Shown: positions 35,924 to 46,073 of the stretch, piece after piece
Position numbering within the stretch: the first letter of the stretch is position 1
How the letters are laid out: each line of letters starts with the position of its first letter
NCBI GenBank assembly: GCA_951799445.1
Contig: OX637293.1
Location: 7,936,001-8,000,000 of the forward strand
From: Pseudisothecium myosuroides
Taxonomy: Eukaryota; Streptophyta; Bryopsida; Hypnales; Lembophyllaceae
Reading direction: 5' to 3'
DNA length: 64,000 nt
Position numbers and translations under genes: made by a program
Notes under the pieces: model-generated
The model's database searches: none
Told to the model about the DNA's origin: nothing
The model's input: only the letters and a program-made list of their open reading frames with translations

Positions 35924-36249
35924 TATATGTGTTTGGATCTTGCATAAATTTTTTTGATATATAATCCCCTTGTCTGCTGTGTGATGCGTGTTGTGGGAGT
36001 GAATTTTTTTCCATTTACCTTTATGGCAAGCAATATTTCATCTAAGTTTGTTCCTTGTTCAATCTCGGATTTGATTTCAGCCTCGCTACAAGGAAGCGTT
36101 GGAAGTTGTTTTCTAGGAGAGAAATGAATGAATTCCTTCAGCCATGACGGATACGTCTGAACACTGTTTTGGAGTGATGTCTTGTTGTGTGAGTTTTGTC
36201 GCATGAATATCAAGCATAATTCTAAAAATTGCTTGCTTGAGAAATGCAT
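35923..36249 (-). other. Unidentified 108-codon reading frame
   Basis: Begins MHFSSKQFLELC and contains SWLKEFIHFSPRKQL. Similar to SWSKEFIHY encoded in the PME 3' flank of both arms. Moderately hydrophilic, no recognised domain. It may be a remnant exon of a repeated gene or element; no promoter, splice sites or terminator can be argued. Confidence 0.2.
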
Positions 36250-37108
36250 AAATATCCTCTCTACTTTATATTACTCCCATCTTGTCGTGGGGTTGAAACT
36301 AGTGTACGATCTTTTTGCAAAATCTGTTTGAATGGGGTGTGATCTCACCTCATTCAGAAACCTATAAAAATGTTGTCTTTTTGTTCAATTTAGAGCAAAT
36401 TTCTAAAAGTTCAAAAAAGGTCTTGGGCATTTAGGAACTAAATGTTCCTTTTTGGAAGCTCTTTCTTGAATGACAAATGTGGATTTATGACATTGAGGAT
36501 CGTAGGTAACCTACTAGTTCATGAGTTCTTACTCTTGTTTCTCTAAATCTAAAATCTTGTGTAGTTTGTATTATGGTGAGCTTTTAGAACTTGAATGAGC
36601 TTAAAAAGTTTGTACAAGACTAGACCTTGAACCCTAAACATGTCTCAGTTCACAGTTGTCTCATATTGAATCCCTGAAGCAAATGTTCCCGCCTCCTCTT
36701 TCCTAGCGGTAGCAGGGTTGAACCATAATTTCTACTAATGCAATGAGGCCTTGGTCTCTTTTGTATGGCAAATTTCATTATAATGGCACCATTCTGAAAC
36801 TTTGGCACTTTCACAGTTCAAACCATCCGGTGTGAAATCTATACCCATCCGAAATGGTCAAAATGGCACACAGAATACCGCCATTTCAACAAAATTCCCC
36901 ATTTGTGCAAAAATATGAAATAAAAACAATCACCAAAGCAAATTTACATTTTTCACACCAATGATTTAAACGTTCTACTTGTGATTTGCCCTACATTTTC
37001 TTGTGGACACAGGACGGAACTCTAAGATGTTTTGAATAAATGGTCCCAAACCAATTCGCAAAGTGGACACTTTAATAGTCTAGGGACAACGCTCTTAGAT
37101 TCAATAAT
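36250..37108. other. AT-rich stretch with a truncated TTAA-element end
   Basis: About 36370-36435 repeats the right end of 37113-37747 (TTTTTGTTCAATTTAGAGCAAAT, then CTTGGGCATTTAGGA), so it is a decayed family member. Nothing else recognised. Confidence 0.4.
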
Positions 37109-37112
37109 TTAA

Positions 37113-37747
37113 CCCCTAAATGCCCAAGGCACCCAAATGTGGTGTCAAAGAAACTTTGAAGTTCAATAAAACCTTACCAAATTGCTATTTTTAGTAGTTT
37201 ATATTTTTGAAAGATTCTTTTTGAAGTCTAGTTTAACATCAAAAATCTGATTTTGAAAATGAATGATTATGATTTTTCTATTCAAGATTTTGTGCAAAGC
37301 TACCCATTGCAATCTTGACTTTTTGTAGTGTTTGAGGGCTCTTGGAAATGAGCCTCAAATACACTAGATCTTGGAGAAAAAATCACACTAGAAATTCATT
37401 TAAGAAAATTTTATAGTAGATTTTGAGAAGTCATAAATTGATTGGATTTATATTTTTTAGGCCCTTCAACCTCATATTTTTTTGGTCTTGAACTTCTTAG
37501 ATTTGACATGCAAAAAGAGAGCTCAAAGATTTTTAGTTTTAACACCCTGATGATCAAACATTATAATCTTTCAATCCTTAAATGATATTGTTGTGTTTTC
37601 TTTTCCTATGTGATCTTTAACATGTCTAGTTTGAATTTGTATGGTTACAATTCAAAAAAAATTGATTCAACTTATCAAAATGTTGGCTTTTTGTTCAATT
37701 TAGAGCAAATTCCAAGAGGCTCAAAACAAGCCTTGGGCATTTAGGGG
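37113..37747. mobile_element. TTAA-flanked element with perfect 18-bp ends (635 bp)
   Basis: TTAA at 37109-37112 and 37748-37751. The inverted termini are identical: CCCCTAAATGCCCAAGGC. This is the best preserved member of the TTAA/CCCC group in the window. Non-coding. Confidence 0.85.
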
Positions 37748-37769
37748 TTAAACTCCGTTGGTCTGTTCT

Positions 37770-38198
37770 ATACAGTGGCCTTGGAGAAGTATACCAAGCC
37801 TATTTGTACATTCAATGAATTTTCCATAATGTGGAATATAAGTAATGTTTTTTGGCATGCATAGTTATCGTTACATTCTTGCGCAATCTCAATCAAGTAT
37901 ACCAAATTTCAATTTCAAAAAATCAAAATTCTATTTTTGGTGAAATTTTTGAAGTCAATTTTCTTGGTTTTACATGATGAATGTTCCAAATGGAAACAAT
38001 TGGTGATGAATGTTCTAAATTTGATTGCAAAGATATGTAGGAAAAATCTATGTACACACTTTTCCTTCTCAAAATATCTCAAAAAAGATTCAAAATTCAC
38101 ACTAGACAACTAGAGAGAGTTTAATGTTGGATGTCATATGTCCAAATTTTTTATAATGAATATTTATTTATTGTAACTTAATTTCGTTATTTGACTAG
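37770..38198 (+). repeat. Left half of a split inverted repeat
   Basis: Positions 38039-38190 are the reverse complement of 42385-42525 (AGAGAGTTTAATGTTGGATG and others). Positions 37770-38025 are the reverse complement of 44648-44908 (for example TTACATTCTTGCGCAATCTC against the opposite strand). The right half is therefore split by the 2.1-kb element 42528-44627, and the two halves enclose the candidate solo LTR. Confidence 0.7.
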
Positions 38199-39466
38199 TG
38201 TGAGCTCCCAATTCGTCACTTGGGACTCATAGTCTTCTTTTTCCTTAGATTTTGCAATTTAAGTCGTAATTATATACAAAAAGCCCTAAAAAGAGTGTAA
38301 AACCAGAATGGGCATGTTACATATCAATATGCCCTTTGGTCCTAAATAGCCTTTTCTCCTTAGAATAGCCCTAAAACCCACTTGTAAATAGGTTAGAACC
38401 ACGGAAGTAGTGGGAACTAGCAGGTTTGAGGATTCTTACCCAAAATAGCCTAAAATCACTACGCATGTGACCAGGCTTGGCTAACTTGGTCTGAGGGAAG
38501 TCTAGGGAGGTTTTTAGATAGATTCCCCAAGAGAGGTTTCAGTTTCCCCATCCCATCGACGAATAGTAGAAACCCCAATTGTTAGTTTGCAGGTGTCACT
38601 TTCTCGAGACGGGCCAGTGGAGGAATCTACGGTCACCGGATTGTGATCTTGGGTCGGAACCATACCGGAAAGTCGGAAGTGAAATCCATTCGCCAAGATT
38701 CCCCCGTATGCGGAAGATTCCCTGACTGCCGGTAGACCAACGGAGGTATTTTTTTGGCCTCCGTATCAAGACATGCAAGATCAAGATGTGAACTTGCAAA
38801 TCTCTTGGGAAACTCCATGAGAGGTTCCCCAAGAAGTTTCGGAATTTTCTGGATTGAAGAAATACACCTTCCGGACGGTCAACCGCCTAAAACCACGATG
38901 GAAAATTCACGATAATTACCTAGGTGGCAGTAAAATCTCACTAAAAATTAGTTTAGCTTCTTTTATGTTAATAACGCGCCCCGACAAGTTTCATGGTGTT
39001 TCGATAGCGGGAGACGGCCGAACCACCGACATTCCTTCGAATTATCCACGTGGTGAGATTTACGTGGAGTTGACCGGCGTCTCGGGAGCACACGGAGTCG
39101 GAACGAAGTCAACGAAGGGTCTTTTCTTACTCCCTAAGACCTCCCAGACCACCTTGGCTAGTCACCTTTGTCATAAAAGGTAACCTCCAAAAAATAGATT
39201 TTTACCTCTTTTACTGACTCCAGTTGGCGATAGTTTACGGTGGGATTTTGGCGTTGGAATAGGGGATAGGGGGATTTTTCGACTAAAAATGGCCTTCTGA
39301 AGTCAATGGCGCAATCGGTTTTTGATTTGGAGTTGATCTCCAATAGTTAGAGATTTAGACCAGCGTAAACCCCAAACTAGGTGAAAATCTTAAAAGATAA
39401 GGATGAAAATCCGAGTTGATAGGGTTACCTAGGTTAAAAGGGGGGAGGTGAGGGCCTTGGAAAACC

Positions 39467-39474
39467 TATAAAAG
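39467..39474 (+). promoter_or_regulatory. TATA box in candidate LTR
   Basis: TATAAAAG directly followed by GGCCCTCATTTCTCTCC. Fits a pol II core promoter and the start of an LTR R region. Confidence 0.45.
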
Positions 39475-40230
39475 GGCCCTCATTTCTCTCCAAAGTCACC
39501 CCCCATTCTTAGTTTTGGGGTCCGTTGGGTCTACGTGGTGGTGGATATTTTGGCAGTTTTTAGCCAAAAACCTCAAACGGTGTTTTGGGGCATCTTTTGC
39601 CTCTTTTGCTTGTGTTTCTTGAGCTTCATGAGAACCCTAGGGGATTCCCCTAAGTGGTACACGCTTTGATTCCTTGTATTTTTGGTGAACCGTGGTTTTG
39701 TTGGGGTATTGCTTTGTCCTTCCAAAGTTTTGCACTAATCCTAAAGCCGCCCCCACCGTACCTTGGCGATGCCGCTTTGGAGGCCTTTAGTGTAGAAGTT
39801 GTGATAGTAGTTGTTGGAGTAGGAGTACTCTTTTTAGCAAACTAACCCGTCCCCAAGTGGCCCTCCTTGTTCTCATTTGTTGGTACACCGCCCTCACGGC
39901 GAAGCTTTGAAACCCCAAGTCTCTAAGTCCTAGATCGTGTGTTAAAAACGTGGGAAACGGCGAAGCTCTGGCCTCGTGGATCCCACCAATCCTAGATTCG
40001 GTGTTAAAACCAAAATTACGGCGGAGCCTTGAACCTCGGTAGACCCCGGTATCAAGGTTTAGTTTCCAAAACACGTAGGAAACATCTTAAGGTTTAGCTT
40101 TCAAAAATCGACCCTCGTAGTGCAAATAGCCATGTGACATGGAGCAACACTCTTCCTTCCTTGTCAAGGGGTTTTGTTCGTAAAAAGTAGACCAATTATC
40201 TCCCAACCTCAGCGATTAAACCCAGGGCTA

Positions 40231-40430
40231 GGGGCCCGCCAGCCCAGGACCAGCAAGCCGGGAGCAGCCAGCCCACTAGCGGCCGGGAGCAGTCAGCCCC
40301 CAGTGGGCCGGGAGCAATCAGCTCCAGCTGGCCGGGAACAATCAGCCCCAGCTGGCCGGGAAGCAGCCAGCCCCCAGCGGCTAGGAGCAGCCAGCCGACC
40401 AGCAAGCCGGAGCAGCCAGCCCAACCAGGC
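40231..40430. repeat. GC-rich minisatellite, unit about 24 bp
   Basis: About seven imperfect units of the type GGCCGGGAGCAGCCAGCCCC, some with AACAATCAGCC in the middle. It is followed by a T-run. The most GC-rich stretch of its region. Confidence 0.8.
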
Positions 40431-41454
40431 CTTCTTTTTTTTTGGTTTTTTTAATCCGAATCAAGACAAATTAACGCCATAAATAAACAACAAGGGGAGT
40501 AGGGGAAGGAAAAACCTAGATTAGACTAGGACTAGGGGGATCTATAGGAGGAAGTAGGAATAGCATTGAGTCAAAGCAAAAAACTAGGATATTAGATAGA
40601 GTGAAATTAGTGTTACATTAGGGAGAATAGGTGGGAGTAGTGAAGATTAAAGGAGGACTAGTAGGGTTTAGTGTCACACTAACTCACTCCACCACTACAC
40701 ATCCATCAATCAAGGAAAACGCTCCACCTGCATCAACCAACTCCCATAACACCAAGGCAACCAAAGGAACAATAAGCATGATGAGACTAGGGGAAGCTTA
40801 AGAGGAAGAAGATGGAAGGAGGAGAAGATTAGGGAAATCTCAACAGGCATTGTGAGCCATAGGACGGCCTTACGTAAGAAACCAAAAAGAACGTGCCAAT
40901 TAATAGCCCTAAATGGCGTAAGAGGGTTGGTGGCACCACCATCAAGTGGGAATAGTGAAGTAGGAATAGTGAAGTAGGAATAGTAAAATGGGAATAGTGG
41001 AATAGAAATAGTACTCAACCAAACCAAACACAACAATCTTTTTCCTCTCCAAATACCACAACATGGCGCATGAAGGAAACCTCAGCGACCTCATTCGTGA
41101 TCTCCAAGGCGAGGTGGGTCGCTAAACTCCCTCCGTACCTTTTTAAAATTGCAAGAAATTCAACTAGTACTAAGCAGGGCCGAGAGCAAGGTCCTAGGGG
41201 CTAAAAGTCAGGGCAAAATAGATTAGAGAATCCTAGAGTAGGGATCTAGAGGATTCCAAAACCCTAAAATACGCCCAATTCCGAGCTAGAATGAAGAAGT
41301 TATGAGTAAATGAAGTTAGGGAGTCATATTGGATGAAACTTGGCAAAATTCATCCAAGAGGAACAAGGAATAGTATTTGAAAAGATAAAGTGATTAGGAA
41401 CCCAAAAGTGAAAGTAGAAGTTAGTTTTGAAATTAGGGCTAGCCATAATTAGCA

Positions 41455-41493
41455 GATGAAGTTTGAAGGACCGATTAGCGGTCAAACTTCATC
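41455..41493. repeat. 39-bp hairpin, copy 1
   Basis: Perfect 12-bp stem GATGAAGTTTGA / TCAAACTTCATC around a 15-base loop that contains CCGATTAGCGG. Repeated at 41914-41952. Confidence 0.8.
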
Positions 41494-41913
41494 CATGGAT
41501 AACTCTTGATAGGAAATCCCAAATCTAATGTGGTTAGTCAAAGTAGAAAGTTAAAATCAAGATCTCCTTGAAACAAGTCTTAAGTTCTAAGATTAGTACA
41601 TTAGTAACCACACTTAAGATTCTTAAGTAAGATTAGAAAGCGGATTAGGAACTTTTAAGATTAAGTTTAGGTTAAGTATAGATTTAGAACGTCTTAGAGC
41701 AAGGTTAGGGTAACCCAAAACTAAACCCAGCTTAAGGAAATACCTAAACCCCAAGCAGTCAAGAAGGGATGAAGTCCGGAACAAGTAATGGATGAACCCT
41801 AGAAGATTTCATCCATTTGAGTCAAGACTTGGTAATTAGGTTAACCTTAGGGGGTCAGGCTCATAGCCCGAATCCCAAGTCAAATCAAAATCCGGAGTCC
41901 ATAGAAAAGCATG

Positions 41914-41952
41914 GATGAAGTTTGAAGAACCGAGTAGCGGTCAAACTTCATC
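41914..41952. repeat. 39-bp hairpin, copy 2
   Basis: Same perfect 12-bp stem as 41455-41493. The loop contains CCGAGTAGCGG and differs at two positions. The stem is conserved while the loop varies. Confidence 0.8.
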
Positions 41953-42310
41953 TGTCTATAACTTTCTCTAGAGGAGTCCAAATCAAACAAGCTTTATACT
42001 TTTAAAAATGACATGAGGTACTCTTCCATTTAGGATAGATAAGTTAGACTGAGATTAACTCTTCTCCCAAACCACCAAGCCCTCTTGGGCTTGGATTCAG
42101 ACTTAGCAGTTACAGCAATTCCAATTAGGGTTTTGTTTTGTTTTCTTCATTATCCGAATTAGCGAGTCTTAGGAGTATAGAAAAGATCCATTGCTTGGAA
42201 GGCACAATGGATTGGCGCTAGACACCCATATATCGAGTCAGAACAGTTGTTTAACCGAGAGCCTGGTTGTGCTCGTTCGTTTACTAAGGGTGGGTAAATG
42301 AGCGCTCACA

Positions 42311-42527
42311 ACCAGCACACTACAACTAGTCTTATACCTCAAAGTATAATGTTACAATGGAGTACAATTCATGAGGCATAATTTAGTTACAATAAATAAA
42401 TATTCATTTTACGAAATTTGGACATGTGACGTACTGACATCCAACATTAAACTCTCTTTGGTGTGAATTTTGAATCTTTTTTGAGATATTTTTGAAACAA
42501 AAAAATTGTGTATATAGATTTTTCTAC
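42311..42527 (-). repeat. Right half of split inverted repeat, inner part
   Basis: Positions 42385-42525 are inverted relative to 38039-38190. Interrupted at 42528 by a 2.1-kb TIR element; continues at 44640-44908. Confidence 0.7.
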
Positions 42528-44627
42528 CGGGTACGCAACTCCCATATTACATGGCCCTTATTATAATCACTTATAATGCATTTTAGGGTGATTGCAAGAA
42601 ACACATCACATTCTTGGCTTGAAAATGTAGTTTTTGGCCACAGAATGGGCAGTATCATTTTATCCTACCTATGCTATGTGTCAACAGCTCCCTTGCATAT
42701 TGGTCAAAACCGTCAATTTAAGCACCTACAGATCCAAACCATCAATTTAGTACTATGTAATACCACATAATACTATAGATTGCTACGGGGTATTGCAAAA
42801 GCCACTGGAAGAAGAAAATAGTAGTAAAGGGATCTATGGACCTTTTCATTTTTAGTAATTCAACAAAAATCACAAAAATTACAAAAAAAATTCATTTTTC
42901 CTAATTTAAAGATACTTCATCTCAACCACTTGCATCTTTGGGGAAAAAAATTGTATTCTCTGCACAAAGGTAGTGTACTTTGAGCACGCGTAGAAGGTAG
43001 ACACTTTACAATTTTTTAAAATCTCTCGTGGGCTTGTGTAACTTTATAATAACTCCTTGTATCCCAATTTTCACCTTCAAATTTGCAATTCTAGGTCAAA
43101 AATAGTTCTAAACCCTTCCAAAATGGCCAAGGTAGACATCCAACCAAGGGTGATTTAAAAATAGTAAACAAATTGGAAAAAATTGAAAAAAAATTATTCA
43201 ATGATTGAAACTACCACATATACTTTCATTTCAAATTTCATAAAAAATGGACATACAACGCAAAAGTTATAAGCAAAAAACTACCTGTTCAAGGCAAACT
43301 ACCTATTACAAATAATTAGACAAGTGTTTCTTGTGACGACCCTTTAGTCCAATCTCAAGAAGTATAATTTGTTTTAATATAGAACACTCTTGTAGCCCTT
43401 TCAACAAGGAATCTAGAATTGTAATTGTATACATGAAGGGCAAATGCATAGTTGAACGAACCAAAATCACTATCACAAAGACATTTTCAGGGACCTCTTC
43501 TTATTGTAAGTACTATTGCGTATAATAAATTTTTTTTTTTTTTAAATTAAAAAGTCATACACTTCATTTTATACATGGTTGTTTAGGAAATCATATAATT
43601 AGTATTTAGAAAATCATTCACATCAAGTGTAGGGGGACTTTTGTGAAAATTACTATAGATTGTCACAGTGGCAATACCATATGTTTAAGCTTATTTTTTG
43701 AATGTTTGAACTTCTATAAGTAAAAAAAGGGACTCTATAGTATATAGATATGATAATAAGGGTTCCAAATCAATAATTTATATATCATTGATGTGTTGCA
43801 ATTGTGAGTTGGGAACTTTTTTGTGGTCTAAAATGGTATATATTTTCACATGTCTCTAACAAAGCCTTACTTTATTGTTTCTTCATTTTTTGCCGGCTAA
43901 TCCCTTTGATATACAAACTTCTATGTGGGAGTGTTTTTCAATAGAACATTATTCAAGAATATAGGATCAATTTAAAGTATAGTTATTTAAAATTCTGCCA
44001 CCTACAAGAGCCCCCAAATCCTAGATTGAAATTTCAACTAAGATTCATGGCCTACAACTTTTTCGAGCTTTACCTATACCTATATAATTCAAACATACAC
44101 ATTTTCTCGCCTTTGTAGGGTACCATAGCGTGTGGAATGGCTACTAGCTTAGAGCTTGCCTATAGACTTCAAGGAACTTTTATGGATAGGAACTTTACCG
44201 CTTTTGGTCCACTCAACCATGCATACACCTTGAAATAAATATTATTTGAGGAAAATATTAGCATTAAAAAACTAATTATATGAGTTTCTTTAATACAAGT
44301 ATAATGGGACAAGCTATCCAACTTTTGGGGCTTTTCAATAAAAATTTAAGATTTCTTTATTGTAAATAAAACACTATGAATGAATTTTGATTTTTATTGG
44401 AGGAAACTTCTTGTATGGATTTTTGAAAATTATGCATAAGTGTTTCAATTCTTCATATATATCGTAATAAATACGCAACCCAACATTTTCTACGTTTCAT
44501 TTTATTTAATTTGGTCTTCACCTAATTTTTTGGTCTTTTTAATTTGATATAATTTTAACAATAGCCATCTTCTAAGTTGTTTTAATGCCAATGACCATTG
44601 CATGTAATACAAGAGTTGCATACCTAG
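42528..44627. mobile_element. 2.1-kb TIR element with 11-12 bp imperfect target duplication
   Basis: It splits the right half of the inverted repeat; the uninterrupted order is seen at 38010-38060 in reverse. Flanks are GATTTTTCTAC (42517-42527) and GATGTTTCCTAC (44628-44639). Ends CGGGTACGCAACTCCCAT and, in reverse, TAGGTATGCAACTCTTGT, both followed by ATTACATG. Duplication length suggests a Mutator-like element. A smaller element (42586-43342) is nested just inside the left end. No coding region was seen in 43343-44600. Confidence 0.55.
42586..43342. mobile_element. TIR element with GGGTGATTGCAAGAAACAC end (757 bp)
   Basis: TTTA on both sides (42582-42585, 43343-43346). Left end GGGTGATTGCAAGAAACAC; right end, in reverse, GGGTCGTCACAAGAAACAC. 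Second full member of the family at 18585-19327. Non-coding. Confidence 0.7.
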
Positions 44628-44639
44628 GATGTTTCCTAC

Positions 44640-44908
44640 ATATCTCTTCAATCAAATTTTGAAAATTCATCATCAATTCTTTTCAATGAATTTTCATGTA
44701 AAATCAATAAAGTTGACTTAAAAAATTCACCAAAAATAGAATTTTAGTTTTTTGAAATTGAAATTTGGTATACTTAGTTGAAATAGTGTAAGAATGTAAT
44801 GATGACTACACATGTTAAAAAACATTGATTATATTTCACATTATACGAAATTCTTTGAATGGTACAAATTAGCTTGTTTTGTACTTCTTTAAGGCCATTG
44901 TACATTCA
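44640..44908 (-). repeat. Right half of split inverted repeat, outer part
   Basis: Reverse complement relative of 37770-38025, diverged by about 15 percent by eye. Confidence 0.65.
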
Positions 44909-44946
44909 TTTTTTGGTATTTTTATTGATCCTTGACATTCTAAGTA

Positions 44947-45136
44947 CAGTAGAACCTCTCTAAGTTGATCGGTCCCAAACCGGTCTGACAAATTGGTTTA
45001 TAGAGGTTTATTGACTTCTAGAGGGTAATTTTTAGTCATAGCCTTTGTTATGTGGCCCAATCCGAGACCAGTCTGACATGATTGATTTATGGAGGTTTAT
45101 CGTCTTAGAGAGGATCGACTTAGAGAGGTTCTACTC
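44947..45136. mobile_element. Emigrant/pogo-like MITE (190 bp)
   Basis: Starts CAGTAGAACCTCTCTAAGT and ends with its near-perfect inverse CTTAGAGAGGTTCTACTC. TA on both sides (44945-44946, 45137-45138). The end matches the Arabidopsis Emigrant/Lemi1 type (CAGTAAAACCTCTATAAAT) as I remember it. Confidence 0.85.
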
Positions 45137-45138
45137 TA

Positions 45139-45545
45139 TGTAAGTATGCTCTTGAGATCTGCGGAAGGAGCCATGCAGATTGTAGTTTAATTTCAAAACA
45201 AAGGTGGATATGCCCCTTTTAAACTTCATATTAATTTTTTTAATTAAAAAATAAAAATTGGTATGAATGTTGATTTTTGAAAATATGTCACACTTGCAAA
45301 GGTTTTAGTTTGATGTACTATTGTGTACCCATTCTAAGAAATTTGAAGGTGAAGTTTAGAGAGAGGGGTCTTCTATTAGATTTGCAACTATTTTTAAGAT
45401 ATTTAATTCTACAATGAATGAAAGTCAACAAAGAGAGCTTTGTTTTCCAATTTGAAATTCAATGTTTCTATTTTATAAGATTTTGTACTTTTTAGTAATC
45501 ATCATTACAAACATATTCTACATTCAACCTTTTTAAAATACTTAA
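45139..45545. other. AT-rich stretch, nothing recognised
   Basis: Runs from the Emigrant-like MITE to the partial foldback copy. No frame, RNA or element end noticed. Confidence 0.35.
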
Positions 45546-46073
45546 AATGCCAATTTGGTGGATCTTAGTACTATTTGGTACCCATAAAAAAGAATTTGGA
45601 ACTGAAATTTAGAAGAAATGGTCTTCTAGTAGACTTGTAGCTATTCTCCACAGGAATTATAAAAATACTTAATTTTATGTGGTGTAGAAGTCCACAAAGT
45701 GAGCCTCTTTCGACTTGCATTTTGAAATATGTAAAAAATTATTTTGGTGGTTTTTTGGTGAATGACCATCTTCATAGAGTTGCTACAAATGATGGATTTT
45801 TATTTTTTTTATTTAAGTTTTTTCCTACTTTCTACTAATTAAAACATCAACGTATGTATTTTTTAGCAATTTGGCACTTTTCTAGTTTTCCTATTTAGAG
45901 ATTTTTTTTAAGAATTTCCTTTGGTGGTTACCTTCATCTTAAAGGTGCATACATTTTCTATATTTTTTTATATTTTTTTAAATTGATTTTACTAATTTTA
46001 AAGTACTCCAGAGAAAATCATGAGTACTATTGCAAAACGCAACAAATAGTACAAGTGTTTTGTGCAATCACCC
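45546..46073 (+). repeat. Partial copy of the GGGTGA-TIR element
   Basis: Same order as 18792-19327 and ends in the inverse of the shared terminus (GTGCAATCACCC). The left 200 bp are missing at the same point as in 19983-20488. It directly abuts the diverged arm copy. Confidence 0.65.

Larger units (their letters stand above)
34892..35958. repeat. Copy of the PME 3' flank, interrupted by two MITEs
   Basis: Follows 22800-23065 of the right arm (TGCAGGTACAGGTATTGTT, GAGAGGATATTTTTTTGTATAC, TTCTTTGGAGCTTGGCA, then GACCATGACGCAAAA and CATGTCTCCTTTCGGTA, then GTGTTTGGATCTTGC) with about 10 percent differences. The two interruptions are TA-flanked elements. The junction to the broken NERD-like exon is at about 34888-34891. 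Similarity fades after about 35958. Confidence 0.8.
38199..42310. mobile_element. Candidate 4.1-kb solo LTR
   Basis: Starts TGTGAGC and ends GCTCACA, an LTR-type TG...CA pair with 7 inverted bases. The flanking pentamers ACTAG (38194-38198) and ACCAG (42311-42315) differ at one base, as an old 5-bp target duplication would. The body is compositionally distinct (mixed GC, many CCC/GGG) and holds a strong core promoter, CCTATAAAAGGGCCC (TATA at 39467-39474), 1.3 kb from the left end, as expected for a U3/R border. It also holds a GC-rich minisatellite and a 20-codon frame starting ATGGCGCATGAAGG (41063-41125). No gag or pol was found. A different kind of large non-coding element is possible. 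Confidence 0.45.

Noticed and set aside
39154..40074. Several short frames in the candidate LTR
   Set aside because: None has a recognisable domain; they fit chance openings in mixed-composition repeat DNA.
40231..40430. CRISPR-like regular repeats
   Set aside because: Units are imperfect and head-to-tail without unique spacers; this is a plant minisatellite.
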